From UBA9662 sp002729415 (GTDB taxonomy: Bacteria; Poribacteria; WGA-4E; UBA9662), in the NCBI GenBank assembly GCA_002729415.1, contig PBXZ01000057.1, positions 1-64,000 on the forward strand: DNA of 64,000 bases, given 5' to 3'. The notes beneath the pieces were generated by a model. The model did no database searches, had not been told where the DNA came from, and saw only the letters and a program-made list of their open reading frames with translations. The translations under genes and the position numbers were made by a program. The number at the start of each line of letters is the position of its first letter. Positions within the stretch are counted from its first letter, which is position 1. Below are positions 54,056 through 62,814 of this stretch, piece by piece.

Positions 54056-55114
54056 TTAATNATNTTCTACAACTGTAGGGGCTTTGACTCCAAGAGAGTT
54101 GGATAGTTNGATCAATTGAGCCCATGTAGGGTGNTCAATATAGATNCCATGTTCGAGACGTTGCTTCTGATTTTGGNTTTCGATTTCACCNGGGACGTAA
54201 ATTTCCTGTACACCTGGCAGTGTGGGTGATGATTTTACCCATTCAATAAGATGTTCAATCTCNTGTTGGTAGGATTCGAGATCAATAAAGGCTTCGATCT
54301 TAATTGCCATCATCACAATTCCACTTGCGCCACGCGTTGGCTTGGCTTGGCTGCAACCTGCCCAAGAGAGTCCGCCAGCAATGGCGTCAATCATGAATCC
54401 TAAACCGAAGCCTTTATGCCCAAATTGAAACCCGCCGAGCGGCATAATTGCTGAACCATGTGGATTATCGTGTAAGGCTTTTGGGTCGAGTATTGGTTCG
54501 CCACTNGGGTCTATCATCCAACCTTCTGGCATTTCTTCCTTGCGAGCGGCCTTAAGATTAACCTTTCCGCCTGCTACCACAGTCAAAGTCATATCAAGTA
54601 ACAACGGCNCCCCATTTTTTCTTGGAACAGAGATGGCAATTGGGTTTGGAGGAATGCGGCGCGCTGATCCACCAAATGGATGCATCAAACGACCACCGCC
54701 NTTGAGNAANACAATGCCAATCATNCCCTCTGTAGCNGCGCGTGTTGGATAATCCCCCATTCGTCCGGCATGNCCACAATGGTGGAGTCCAACNATGCCG
54801 ATCGTGTTAGCTTTAGCTTTTTCAATGGCTAGCTCCATGGCTTTCAGCGAAGCTACCATACCNAGTGCNCCATGGGCATCAATTACCGCATTTACAGGTG
54901 TTTCACGTATGATTTCTAGCTTATTGGCAGATGAACCTTCTTTCATAGCATTGGCATAACCTGTGGCGTTAATAACACCGTGCGAGTCGTGTCCTGCTAA
55001 ATTGGCATCTACTAGATGGTNACTCACTATTTTGGCATCTTCNGCAACTCCACCAGCACCAATATACAAATTGTAAATAAATTCCCNNAGGACNGTGTGA
55101 GATATAGTTGGCAT
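54056..55114 (-). CDS. Malate/L-lactate/ureidoglycolate dehydrogenase-like (Ldh2 family) protein
   Basis: This 352-residue protein has the family's HLVDANLAGHDSHGVI segment (about residue 31-46), with the catalytic His and nicotinamide-contacting residues. Further marks are VGLHHCxHAGRMGDYP (about 110), PNPIAISVPRKNG (about 151) and LGGFQFGHKGFGLGFMIDAI near 214, all typical of the non-Rossmann Ldh2 fold. The family uses NAD(P) to oxidise 2-hydroxyacids such as malate, lactate, ureidoglycolate or 2,3-diketogulonate reductase substrates. In this context a sugar-acid role is plausible. AAAGGAAG precedes the ATG. It lies 228 bases after the DUF3604 gene, which is upstream on the same strand. Confidence 0.88.
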   Translation of the reverse strand: MPTISHXVXXEFIYNLYIGAGGVXEDAKIVSXHLVDANLAGHDSHGVINATGYANAMKEGSSANKLEIIRETPVNAVIDAHXAXGMVASLKAMELAIEKAKANTIGXVGLHHCXHAGRMGDYPTRXATEXMIGIXXLXGGGRLMHPFGGSARRIPPNPIAISVPRKNGXPLLLDMTLTVVAGGKVNLKAARKEEMPEGWMIDXSGEPILDPKALHDNPHGSAIMPLGGFQFGHKGFGLGFMIDAIAGGLSWAGCSQAKPTRGASGIVMMAIKIEAFIDLESYQXEIEHLIEWVKSSPTLPGVQEIYVXGEIEXQNQKQRLEHXIYIXHPTWAQLIXLSNSLGVKAPTVVEXX

Positions 55115-55342
55115 AGGCTTCCTTTTTTTTAANGAGAAATTGTAATATTATTGGCTATTTNTAGGGGAGGTTGGTTTTTNATNATGGTATCTANTATAGG
55201 GANANGTTNAAGCNNGTCCTNCTNCANAGTTTCTTCTCAATTCATTATATCTAGTCNCATATNGAATGNAAANATTTTAGTNTTCGTAAATGTGTTNTTT
55301 ACAAAATGCATGTATTTACATGAGNTNTCTTTAAGTATTATC

Positions 55343-56872
55343 TTACAAAANTTGGATAGGAGAACTCCATGCCCATTGGTCATTTTTTTGGCGAACACGT
55401 ACGTAATAGATATCCTTTTCTCTGTANTCNTTAATGGTATCAGTAAATTGGCATTTCCAGTCAAATTCCCATTGTTGTGGAGATCGGTTGAAGCGATATC
55501 CTGCACTACCTATTTTNCTGAGTCTACCAGTTCGTGCTCCTTGAATTAATCTATTCAACGGCATGTTNATTTGNTGACCGTTGATGTTTGATTTTACTAT
55601 TGCTTTAGATGGCATTTCGACGTCAAGACAAACCCCTTGAGAAGCATTAGTNGAGTTATTTGGGTTNCCAAAAGTGGTTGTTGTAAAATGAATCCCAAGA
55701 TCTCCATCTGGTTGCCAACGNGAGTTGTAGTAGCTTGATGGAGAACCTTCTTCTTTCTCTAGTGGTGAGACCACTTCCTGTCCTCGNAAGCGAGGTTCGA
55801 CTTCAAGTATTNGCCCTTCTGAAATGCCAAACTGAACATCCCAATCGGTTTTTACNTTTCGTTCCCCCCAGCCTACTTCTAAGTATAGNTTGGTACGAAT
55901 GATTTCAGGTTGATATTCCTTTGTTATATTNTATTCNGAGAAACGTTGAATGAGATTGCCATTTTTAATNATATCTATACANTCGATCGGNCCNCCACCT
56001 ATGNCGTGTACTTCGATTNCTCTTTGGTCTGTGGGTTGAATTCTTGATCCCATTGCGTGATNGTTGATAGAGTACTTTAATTGAATTCGATCGCCTGTTA
56101 ATGCATAAGTTCTCCGGTTACAGATGGCATCCCATATAGCGTCTCGAGTNTTTTCTCTCGCCCAGAGTCCTGTACGACCATGTCCATAACTGCCAGGGTG
56201 TGCACTATGATGATCAGTGGAACCAACCACCCCGAAAAAATGATTTTGGCTGAGCCCATATTGCATGGTGCTTTCATGGTCAGAAGGTCCCATTACGTGT
56301 AGGAAAGGTCTTGTGTTTTCATTAGCTTCACTGCAGCCATGCATAGATATAATTTCCACTACTGGTGAAAAATCTTCGTCGAAGGTTTGCCAGTTAATTC
56401 CACGTTGTCCTTGCTTATAGCCGATATGATGTGGCAAAGAAATAACAGCAATATTTTGGCTTTTCAGTTCACTGAGCTTTCGATGAAGTTGCGCTAAATC
56501 TTCTACTTCTAGGATTTCTCCGGAAGATCCTTTATAAATTATAGTACGATCCCCATCAGCGCAGGAATGCATTTCGAAACTTAGGAAAGTTACGAACTTA
56601 CCGTCTTCGTTTTGTTCTTCGACTATCTTCTGTACATCTGGCCATAATCTTCTCAGTCGTGAGAATCCTGCTTCATGAAAATCAATAATATATTGTATTT
56701 CATTGTCTGGTTCTGGCATGTCAGGCCATAGAGCATGCCCTGTGATAGAACAGAAATCAAGTTGTTCTTTTGCGTTTAGAAGTGCTTCCTCGATACTTCC
56801 ATGTCCATAGGATATACCACAGTGATTATGTAAGTCACCGTAATAAATATTGAGTTCTTTGTAAGTTTGCAT
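55343..56872 (-). CDS. DUF3604/PHP-like metal-dependent hydrolase domain protein
   Basis: This 509-residue protein opens with NIYYGDLHNHCGISYGHGSI (about residue 8-27), the HxH-type start of PHP-like proteins as found in DUF3604. It continues with SITGHALWPD, FLSFEMHSCADGDR (about 117-130), VISLPHHIGYKQGQRGINW (His-rich, about 163) and VGSTDHHSAHPGSYGHGRTG (about 238). These His and Asp residues would make a three-metal site. The C-terminal 200 residues are beta-rich and end SPIQxL. The substrate is unknown, though the family occurs with sulfatase and glycan genes. No signal peptide is present. GAAGG precedes the ATG. It stands 64 bases downstream of the solute-binding protein gene on the same strand. 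Confidence 0.85.
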   Translation of the reverse strand: MQTYKELNIYYGDLHNHCGISYGHGSIEEALLNAKEQLDFCSITGHALWPDMPEPDNEIQYIIDFHEAGFSRLRRLWPDVQKIVEEQNEDGKFVTFLSFEMHSCADGDRTIIYKGSSGEILEVEDLAQLHRKLSELKSQNIAVISLPHHIGYKQGQRGINWQTFDEDFSPVVEIISMHGCSEANENTRPFLHVMGPSDHESTMQYGLSQNHFFGVVGSTDHHSAHPGSYGHGRTGLWAREXTRDAIWDAICNRRTYALTGDRIQLKYSINXHAMGSRIQPTDQRXIEVHXIGXXPIXCIDXIKNGNLIQRFXEXNITKEYQPEIIRTXLYLEVGWGERXVKTDWDVQFGISEGXILEVEPRXRGQEVVSPLEKEEGSPSSYYNXRWQPDGDLGIHFTTTTFXNPNNXTNASQGVCLDVEMPSKAIVKSNINGXQXNMPLNRLIQGARTGRLXKIGSAGYRFNRSPQQWEFDWKCQFTDTIXXYREKDIYYVRVRQKNDQWAWSSPIQXL

Positions 56873-56936
56873 TAGTACCTTCGTTCGAATATGTCTTTGC
56901 TTCTCAGCACGTATTAATTAGGAAAGTGTGGAATTG

Positions 56937-58262
56937 TTAGTTGACTGCTTTTTTAGCAAGTCTGAATTTTTTTCTGGTAAAATCACTCCATTCTTTCAAT
57001 TTTCGGTTCCTGAAATTTTGATCTTCCCATCCATTGATACTAATCTGTGTTGCTTCATTTTCAGTTATTGGTATTTGAACCAAGATATCCAAAGCAGCCT
57101 CCCTTTTTTCTGGAATTGAACATTCGTTGATGAGCTTCCATGTGGATGCTAGTTGTCTGTGAAAATCGACGATTAGTACGCCAACTAAATCACGGACCAT
57201 TTTCCAACGAGTACCGCCTTTAATCGGATCGTACTGGATCGGCACAATTTTTTGGGCGAAAGGATTAGGGACTGTGCAGCGCTGTCCTAAAGTTTCGTAT
57301 AGCCTAGGAATAATGGCTGGTCGGTATAGAGGACTATTCCATTTAGGACCTTCAGGATCAGTGTTGCTAAGAACCCATAATTTTTGTCCTGATTCGGAGA
57401 GAACAAAATCGACAAATTTCTTAGCAATTTCAATGTTAGGGGCTCCTTTTAGTATGCCTATTGAATCTGGGGCGATGACTGCAGCATCAGAGGGTAGAAT
57501 ATATTTGATTCTGTCTCCCAGTTTTGCCATTTCTGCATATGCGAAGAAGTCTATTGTCATTCCATATATGACTTGTCCTCGTACTATTTGTTTGGGGATG
57601 AGGTTCGAACCACTCAGAAATCCTTTGATGTTAGCCCCTATTTTTGTAATGATTTCCAACCCGTTCTCCCACCCATATTTTTGCAGGATAATTTCATAAA
57701 TCATTAATGCGCTTCCACTCAACCGTGGGTCGGCGGCGCCTATTTTTCCTCGTAGTTCGTACTGGGTTAAGTCTTCCCATGTGGTTACACGTGGCAAATC
57801 GAATTTTTTTCGCAACTCTTCATTNTTCATGATGCCGAAACTGGAGATGGTAGCCGCATACCATTGATATGCTGGATCGTATATTGGGATGCCATATATG
57901 TGGTTGGGCAATTGTCTTAATTGGGGCTGGGGGATCTTGTAACTAGTGAAATATCCTTTTTCTGCAAACATCATATAAGTATCCACACCGCCGCCAAAAT
58001 AGATATCTACTTCAATACCTTCCTGTCTTCTTTGAAATTCTAATTCAATAAAACGGGAGCCTTGTGATAGCCAATTTATTTTTACCTTTTTATTGGTCTG
58101 TTGTTTGTACCAGTTTTTAAATGCCAGATCAAATGATTTAGTAATACCTTCCCAATGAGGGCCAATAATTGTTAAAACGTCTGGCTTTTGTATCTCTGCC
58201 CAAGAGGATTTATATAAGCAACATAATAATAGTATATAAAAATAAAGAGGTTTTTTGTCCAT
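56937..58262 (-). CDS. Periplasmic solute-binding protein (iron(III)/putrescine-type), no permease nearby
   Basis: This 441-residue protein has a signal peptide (MDKKPLYFYILLLCCLYKSSWA). The lobed binding-protein pattern follows: VDIYFGGGVDTYMMFAEKGY (about residue 85), TTWEDLTQYELRGKIGAADP (about 160), VRGQVIYGMTIDFFAYAEMA (about 229), APDSIGILKGAPN (about 264), and NIEIAKKFVDFVLSESGQKL near 277. This is the extracellular solute-binding family 6/11 type, often for Fe(III), thiamine or phosphonates. The ligand cannot be decided. No ABC permease or ATPase is in the window on either side, so it may depend on a distant permease. The cysteines LLCC are within the signal peptide; the second could be a lipobox Cys but the fit is poor. 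Ribosome binding site is weak. Confidence 0.85.
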   Translation of the reverse strand: MDKKPLYFYILLLCCLYKSSWAEIQKPDVLTIIGPHWEGITKSFDLAFKNWYKQQTNKKVKINWLSQGSRFIELEFQRRQEGIEVDIYFGGGVDTYMMFAEKGYFTSYKIPQPQLRQLPNHIYGIPIYDPAYQWYAATISSFGIMXNEELRKKFDLPRVTTWEDLTQYELRGKIGAADPRLSGSALMIYEIILQKYGWENGLEIITKIGANIKGFLSGSNLIPKQIVRGQVIYGMTIDFFAYAEMAKLGDRIKYILPSDAAVIAPDSIGILKGAPNIEIAKKFVDFVLSESGQKLWVLSNTDPEGPKWNSPLYRPAIIPRLYETLGQRCTVPNPFAQKIVPIQYDPIKGGTRWKMVRDLVGVLIVDFHRQLASTWKLINECSIPEKREAALDILVQIPITENEATQISINGWEDQNFRNRKLKEWSDFTRKKFRLAKKAVN

Positions 58263-58445
58263 TGGTTACACTTTGGTATATATGATGCTAAGGGACGTAT
58301 GGTTGGGTGAAAGTTTAAATGCCATTAAGATTTATATCACAAATAGTGTAACGTAACTTTGCGTGGAAGTCGTAAAGACTTCTTAGATATGGTTTGTTTA
58401 TAGCAATGGAATTGGTTATAAGGCGAACTGTTCAGGTGCTTGTAG

Positions 58446-59474
58446 CTACCGGTTTGCTGGAATCCTTTCTGAACTATTTTGATTCAGTATATAAATGCGG
58501 ATTCGACTGCTGAAAATTTGACCGGGTTTAAGGATAATGAGTCCCGCATCAATTCCCTTTTCCTGCAGATTGACGGCGTCAGTTGGACATGTGTAGGGTT
58601 CGAAACAAATAGATGCGCGATCTGGTGGGGTGTAAACGACTAGTTCCCGAAACTGTTCATCGGCTTCCAGAACCATTTTGGTGTCAGCACCTCTATCATC
58701 GATTATGCAGCGACTAACACCATCTACTAGGCTTAAATCGGTGAATACATCGTCAAATTTCATTCCAGAAAAGGTCTTACCTGCGCGAAGATCAAAGGTC
58801 TCATTGACATCATAGATATGACCAGTTGGTAGAAATTGGTCAAGTTCCCAATATTTTGCGGCAGGTACAAAAATGAGGCAATTTTCCGCTGATGATTTTC
58901 TGGAAAGTGGTATAGAGAAATAGGGATGGATACCATATCCCATTGGCATATTGTGATCACTGAGATTAGATACGTCAGTTACCATAGTTAAGTTAGCTGA
59001 CTTCAGTTTGTAGGTGATTTTAAGCTGGAATGTAAATGGAAACTGTCTTTCGATATGTGGATAATTTGCTGAATTAAGACCACAGACGATGGTAGCTCCG
59101 TCATCTGTGCTTGTCGAATCAACATAAAATGGTTGATCGACGACCAATCCATGAATCGAATTCGGGGATTTTGGAGCTTTATCAAAGGTGTATGGCTTGC
59201 CTTCAAACAAGAAATGCCCTTGACGTATTCGGTTTGGAAACGGGAATAATATGGGATTCCCGTAGCCGGATGGTCGTTGTGCCAGTGTCTTTAAGTCTGG
59301 CGGTGGTTCGATGATATTGATTGATTCTGTGCCAACGGTTTGTGTGAAGCTATAACAATTATTGCCTAATTTCGGTATAATTTTTGCCGAAGCTTGCCTT
59401 TTGATGTCCCGTAATGTGAATACCTCGAATCCATCAATATTAGCTTGGTCTACTGTGTATCTTTTGGTACTCAT
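58446..59474 (-). CDS. Aldose 1-epimerase family protein
   Basis: This 342-residue galactose-mutarotase-like protein has the substrate Arg in ILFPFPNRIRQGHF (about residue 76-89), the first catalytic His in KSPNSIHGLVVDQ (about 103-115), and the second in PMGYGIHPYFSIPL (about 174). A glutamate expected for catalysis lies in the late section (ICFEPYTCPTDAVN, about 295). Such enzymes interconvert alpha and beta anomers of hexoses. This matches the sugar dehydrogenases and dehydratases in the window. The ATG at 59474 overlaps the stop of the preceding gene by four bases (ATGA), so the two are translationally coupled. Confidence 0.92.
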   Translation of the reverse strand: MSTKRYTVDQANIDGFEVFTLRDIKRQASAKIIPKLGNNCYSFTQTVGTESINIIEPPPDLKTLAQRPSGYGNPILFPFPNRIRQGHFLFEGKPYTFDKAPKSPNSIHGLVVDQPFYVDSTSTDDGATIVCGLNSANYPHIERQFPFTFQLKITYKLKSANLTMVTDVSNLSDHNMPMGYGIHPYFSIPLSRKSSAENCLIFVPAAKYWELDQFLPTGHIYDVNETFDLRAGKTFSGMKFDDVFTDLSLVDGVSRCIIDDRGADTKMVLEADEQFRELVVYTPPDRASICFEPYTCPTDAVNLQEKGIDAGLIILKPGQIFSSRIRIYILNQNSSERIPANR

Positions 59475-60388
59475 TCTGGCTCTCCAGATTCATTGCGGGT
59501 GAAATCGGTACCATACCACTCGGGAAATTCTAGATTTTTTGATGTCTTCCATGCGGTTACATAGAGTTGAGCGGTGAATTGTGTGGCCAGCGTAGAAAGA
59601 TGATGTACAAAATTGGTGACTTCTGGTTTCAAAGACGGATGTTTTTCGTTTTCGGATGGAAATTGATCTGCCAGTTGGTATACTCTGTCTACTTCTTTGT
59701 GTCTAGCATGTGACATTGTTATAATGCTGGGCATTAAATTTTCGAATGGTTGGATTTTCAGGCCTGTTGCCAGTTTTTTTGGGGCTAAGTCTAAGTTTTC
59801 TATGATAGCGTCAACTTTGTAGTGAATTCCCTTATTAGATATGACAGACCCGTTTTTGTCGACGCGGCCGTTGTAATGAATTGTTAGGTGCAGTGGTTGC
59901 GACATGTCCTGAGCATAGTGAGAGAGGATCCCAGCGTAAACTAGGCATTTCTGTTGNATATGGGGATTTTTCGGATAGCGTCGGTGTTCNGTAAAAGCAA
60001 CTGCGAGTCGTTCAGTCCACTCTGCTANAGTATAGATCAAAAAGCCTGCTTTCTCNGGTTTTACGTTGAGTTGGTTNCATAACTGAATGTATTCGTAACG
60101 TGTTTCTGGCAGTTTGTTNCCTCGCAGNAGTTCGTAGTCACAGTAGTGTTCGGGACGCTCAGTNCTNCGCAGGTGTATGGGGCCACTTCTGAGAACTTGC
60201 GGATCAGCTGAGCAATGTGCAATCATTGCTTCTCCGTTCCGNAANAACTNNGGNATATCTGACTCAGAGAGTGAATAGACTGATGCTTTTGATAGAATTA
60301 CGTGCCCATTTGGCCACCAAGCTAAACCTAAATTCGCGATCAGCATTGGGATAATTAATAAGCTTGTTAAAAGCCCTCTCATTTTCAT
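59471..60388 (-). CDS. S1/P1 nuclease / zinc-dependent phospholipase C-like secreted protein
   Basis: This protein of about 305 residues starts MKMRGLLTSLLIIPMLIANL, a signal peptide. The mature end begins LAWWPNGHVILSKASVY, matching the N-terminal Trp-x-GH zinc region. Further ligands are in GEAMIAHCSADPQVLR, TERPEHYCDYE, the characteristic HYAQDMSQPLHLTIHYNG (about residue 168), and GIHYKVDAIIE (about 194). These supply the three-zinc site of S1/P1 nucleases and phospholipases C. It should be exported and act on nucleic acids or phospholipids; which is not clear. I chose the ATG near 60388 because AAAGGAG lies just upstream and the signal peptide starts there. The open frame extends to a GTG at 60460 without similarity. 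Downstream is the aldose epimerase gene, with a four-base overlap. Confidence 0.8.
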   Translation of the reverse strand: MKMRGLLTSLLIIPMLIANLGLAWWPNGHVILSKASVYSLSESDXXXXXRNGEAMIAHCSADPQVLRSGPIHLXXTERPEHYCDYEXLRXNKLPETRYEYIQLXNQLNVKXEKAGFLIYTXAEWTERLAVAFXEHRRYPKNPHXQQKCLVYAGILSHYAQDMSQPLHLTIHYNGRVDKNGSVISNKGIHYKVDAIIENLDLAPKKLATGLKIQPFENLMPSIITMSHARHKEVDRVYQLADQFPSENEKHPSLKPEVTNFVHHLSTLATQFTAQLYVTAWKTSKNLEFPEWYGTDFTRNESGEPE

Positions 60389-60456
60389 AACTCCTTTGAA
60401 ANTTCTATGNGGATTATGGTTTTTNAGTGCCTTAAATGCNGTGGCGTTTTTTGGAC

Positions 60457-61206
60457 TCACTTTTTTGACTTTCCTTGATTGGCGACTGCTTCCATGGCTT
60501 TCTTAACTTCTTCTTCGTTTCCTAGATAAAATTTATCGATTNGCTTCAAGTTCGCGTCCAATTGGTAAACGAGAGGAAGTCCGGTTGGAATATTAACTTG
60601 AAGTATCTGNTCCTCAGACAAGGACTCTAGGTCTTTGANCAACGCACGTAAGCTGTTTCCATGTGCTGTGATGAGTACATTCNTACCAGAAGTGATTGCA
60701 GGCACAATTTTTTTATTCCAATATGGTAAGAACCGATTGCATGTGTCTTCAAGGCATTCTGTTAAAGGAAGTTCAGATTTGTCCAGGCCNAGGTAGCGTG
60801 GNTCGCTACCGGGATAGTATTTGCTATCCTCTGTTAGGGCGGGAGGTGGTATGCTATAACTCCNCCGCCAAATTAGTACCTGATCTTCACCATGTTTATC
60901 AGCAGTTTCAGCTTTATTTAATCCTTGTAGTGCACCATAATGTCGTTCGTTCAAATGCCATGAATTAACTACTGGGATCCACATGAGATCCATCTGCTCA
61001 AGTGTAAGCCATAATGTTTTAATCGCACGTTTTAGCAAAGAAGTATAGGCAATATCGAAACCATAGCCTGCTTCTTTNAGGACATCACCTGCGGTTATCG
61101 CTTCTTTTACACCTTTTTCGGATAATTCCACATCGACCCAACCAGTGAAACGGTTTGTTTTGTTCCAAAGGCTTTCACCGTGTCGTAGGAGAACAAGTTT
61201 ATACAT
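60457..61206 (-). CDS. gpmA: 2,3-bisphosphoglycerate-dependent phosphoglycerate mutase
   Basis: This 249-residue enzyme begins YKLVLLRHGESLWNKTNRFT (residues 2-21), with the phospho-histidine in RHGES. FTGWVDVELSEKG follows, then NERHYGALQGLNKAETADKH (about residue 85-104) with catalytic Glu, and VLITAHGNSLRAL (about 180-192) with the second catalytic His. Length and motifs match bacterial dPGM. It interconverts 3- and 2-phosphoglycerate in glycolysis and gluconeogenesis in the cytosol. AAAGGAA precedes the ATG, 18 bases after the methyltransferase stop. It lies in a minus-strand run with the PhyH oxygenase, methyltransferase, S1/P1-like enzyme and epimerase. Some ambiguous codons occur but none in catalytic motifs. 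Confidence 0.95.
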   Translation of the reverse strand: MYKLVLLRHGESLWNKTNRFTGWVDVELSEKGVKEAITAGDVXKEAGYGFDIAYTSLLKRAIKTLWLTLEQMDLMWIPVVNSWHLNERHYGALQGLNKAETADKHGEDQVLIWRXSYSIPPPALTEDSKYYPGSXPRYXGLDKSELPLTECLEDTCNRFLPYWNKKIVPAITSGXNVLITAHGNSLRALXKDLESLSEXQILQVNIPTGLPLVYQLDANLKXIDKFYLGNEEEVKKAMEAVANQGKSKK

Positions 61207-61224
61207 GGATATTCCTTTCTAGTA

Positions 61225-61896
61225 CTAGCAGATTGATAAATTTTGAAACCCTCGTTCAATTGACCAGTGNCGATCGGAAGTCTGAAAGACTTTTGCATTA
61301 GTCACTCCCGTTTTNCTGATCATTGTCTCGACTTCGNCAGTGGTCAGCGCAGCGAACAAGGAGTCGCGAAACAATTTGCGTTGATATNGGGTGTCTTCTC
61401 TGGCGTATGTATCAACGATTTTTTCTATTGCNATGGTACTTTNCANTCGAAGTAAATCTTGGATGTATAGCAGACCTTGTGGTTTCAGAACACGTTCGAT
61501 TTCCAAAATNACGGAAGATGGATNTGGGATATGGTGGATGATGCTGTTTGAGAAAACTCCATCAAATGATTGNTCCTTATATGGTAAGTTCTTGGCATCT
61601 GCTTTTTNCAGTGAAATTCGATCAGTTAATTTCGCCTTGTTAANATGCTNCTGCCCGATGTTGAGCATATTGGATGATAGGTCTATAGCAGTAATTTGGA
61701 TNTTAGGGACACGTTTTGCTAAAATAATTGGGATTCTNGCTGTGCCAGTTCCAAGATCGAGAAAGTGTCCNTCAGCAACGCCAAGATCTATAAGTNGATC
61801 GACAAATGCTGTATTTACTTCAAGGAAGTCCATGGCATCGTATGCCTTGGCTTCCTCAATNGTATCCATAACTTCTGGTTCTAGAATGCGNTTCAT
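61225..61896 (-). CDS. Class I SAM-dependent methyltransferase
   Basis: This 223-residue methyltransferase has a SAM site GHFLDLGTGTxRIPIILAKR (about residue 43-62), followed by ITAIDLSSNMLNIG (motif II, about 68), KADAKNLPYK (about 91), and VFSNSIIHHIPxPSS (about 107), characteristic of the type 11 family. The substrate is unknown. It starts one base after the stop of the PhyH oxygenase gene, with which it is likely co-transcribed, and precedes gpmA by 18 bases. Ambiguous bases are frequent but do not break the reading frame. The start MxRILEPEVMD has no strong ribosome binding site, in keeping with coupling. Confidence 0.87.
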   Translation of the reverse strand: MXRILEPEVMDXIEEAKAYDAMDFLEVNTAFVDXLIDLGVAXGHFLDLGTGTXRIPIILAKRVPXIQITAIDLSSNMLNIGQXHXNKAKLTDRISLXKADAKNLPYKXQSFDGVFSNSIIHHIPXPSSXILEIERVLKPQGLLYIQDLLRXXSTXAIEKIVDTYAREDTXYQRKLFRDSLFAALTTXEVETMIXKTGVTNAKVFQTSDXHWSIERGFQNLSIC

Positions 61897-61897
61897 T

Positions 61898-62710
61898 CTA
61901 TGNGTTCCTTGGTTTGGCCAGTGATTTCAGTTTTGCNAGTGCTTCCTGCTCCTCNTCAATCCANGGTCGNGGNAGAGGTTTTTCCAGACGCTTACCAGGT
62001 GATCCGAGCACNAGGATATAGGCACGGCGAACCTCAATTGTGGTGTTGGGACCTGCATAATGAAGTGTTCGNCAATGATGAAATGTGGCACCAGCTGCTG
62101 GAATGGGACAAGCTACTGCCTGAGAAGGATCTAGATCGTCTGTTACCAAACCGTGAATNAGAGGATNATTGTTTATATGACGATGNAAGCGCACTTTGCC
62201 TTTATGAGATTTAGGAATGAATTGCATACATCCACTTTNAGTGGTAGNGGGGTCAAGTGGCATCCAGATACTNAGTCTATGTGGAAGTTCTGATGGATTC
62301 CAGTATGCTTCGTCTTGNTGCCAAGGTGTTTCAGCACCAAATTTGGCTGGTTTCAAGATCATATGTCCGCCACCGTTGACGTTNTCTTTATTAACTTTAA
62401 GTAACTTTGCTGCTAATGTGTGAGCGTTTTTAAAAAATATGGTTTCACGCAATTCCGGAAANTGGCTTTCAGGACCAAGTACCTGTGGAAGTACCTCGCG
62501 ACCTGTATGTGCTCTNGGTCCTCCNAGATCGAAGTACTGGCCTTNTTCTTCACCTACTCGTTCTTGAAAAAGTTTGTTGTATATCTGTTTCAGCCACTCG
62601 ATTTCTTCATCCGTTGTAATACGATCAATGCTTANGTAACCGTTATCGTTGAAGNAATNCACTTGGTTGGGNGTAACATCTACTTGAAAATTTGTGTTTG
62701 GTTTAATCAT
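61898..62710 (-). CDS. Phytanoyl-CoA dioxygenase (PhyH) family protein
   Basis: This protein of 270 residues belongs to the Fe(II)/2-oxoglutarate oxygenases. The iron HxD is in PWxQDEAYW (about residue 129-137), where the ambiguous CAN can be His, followed by SGCMQFIPKSHKGK (about 160). The distal His is in LHYAGPNTTIEVRRAY (about 218-233), with the 2-oxoglutarate-binding Arg. This sequence is closer to PhyH members near natural-product and lipid genes. I chose ATG 62710, which has GGGAGG just upstream. An earlier TTG at 62722 would overlap the ribosome binding site. The methyltransferase follows after one base, so the two may modify the same molecule. That is inference. Confidence 0.85.
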   Translation of the reverse strand: MIKPNTNFQVDVXPNQVXXFNDNGYXSIDRITTDEEIEWLKQIYNKLFQERVGEEXGQYFDXGGXRAHTGREVLPQVLGPESXFPELRETIFFKNAHTLAAKLLKVNKXNVNGGGHMILKPAKFGAETPWXQDEAYWNPSELPHRXSIWMPLDPXTTXSGCMQFIPKSHKGKVRXHRHINNXPXIHGLVTDDLDPSQAVACPIPAAGATFHHXRTLHYAGPNTTIEVRRAYIXVLGSPGKRLEKPXXRXWIXEEQEAXAKLKSLAKPRNX

Positions 62711-62814
62711 CNATCCTCCCAATGTATGNNACAGAAATTAAGTGGAAACTAAATTGATGCTANTTNTGTATCAAGATTGAANTTNCAANGACAGTAAGTG
62801 TTTNGGTCTCAGGA

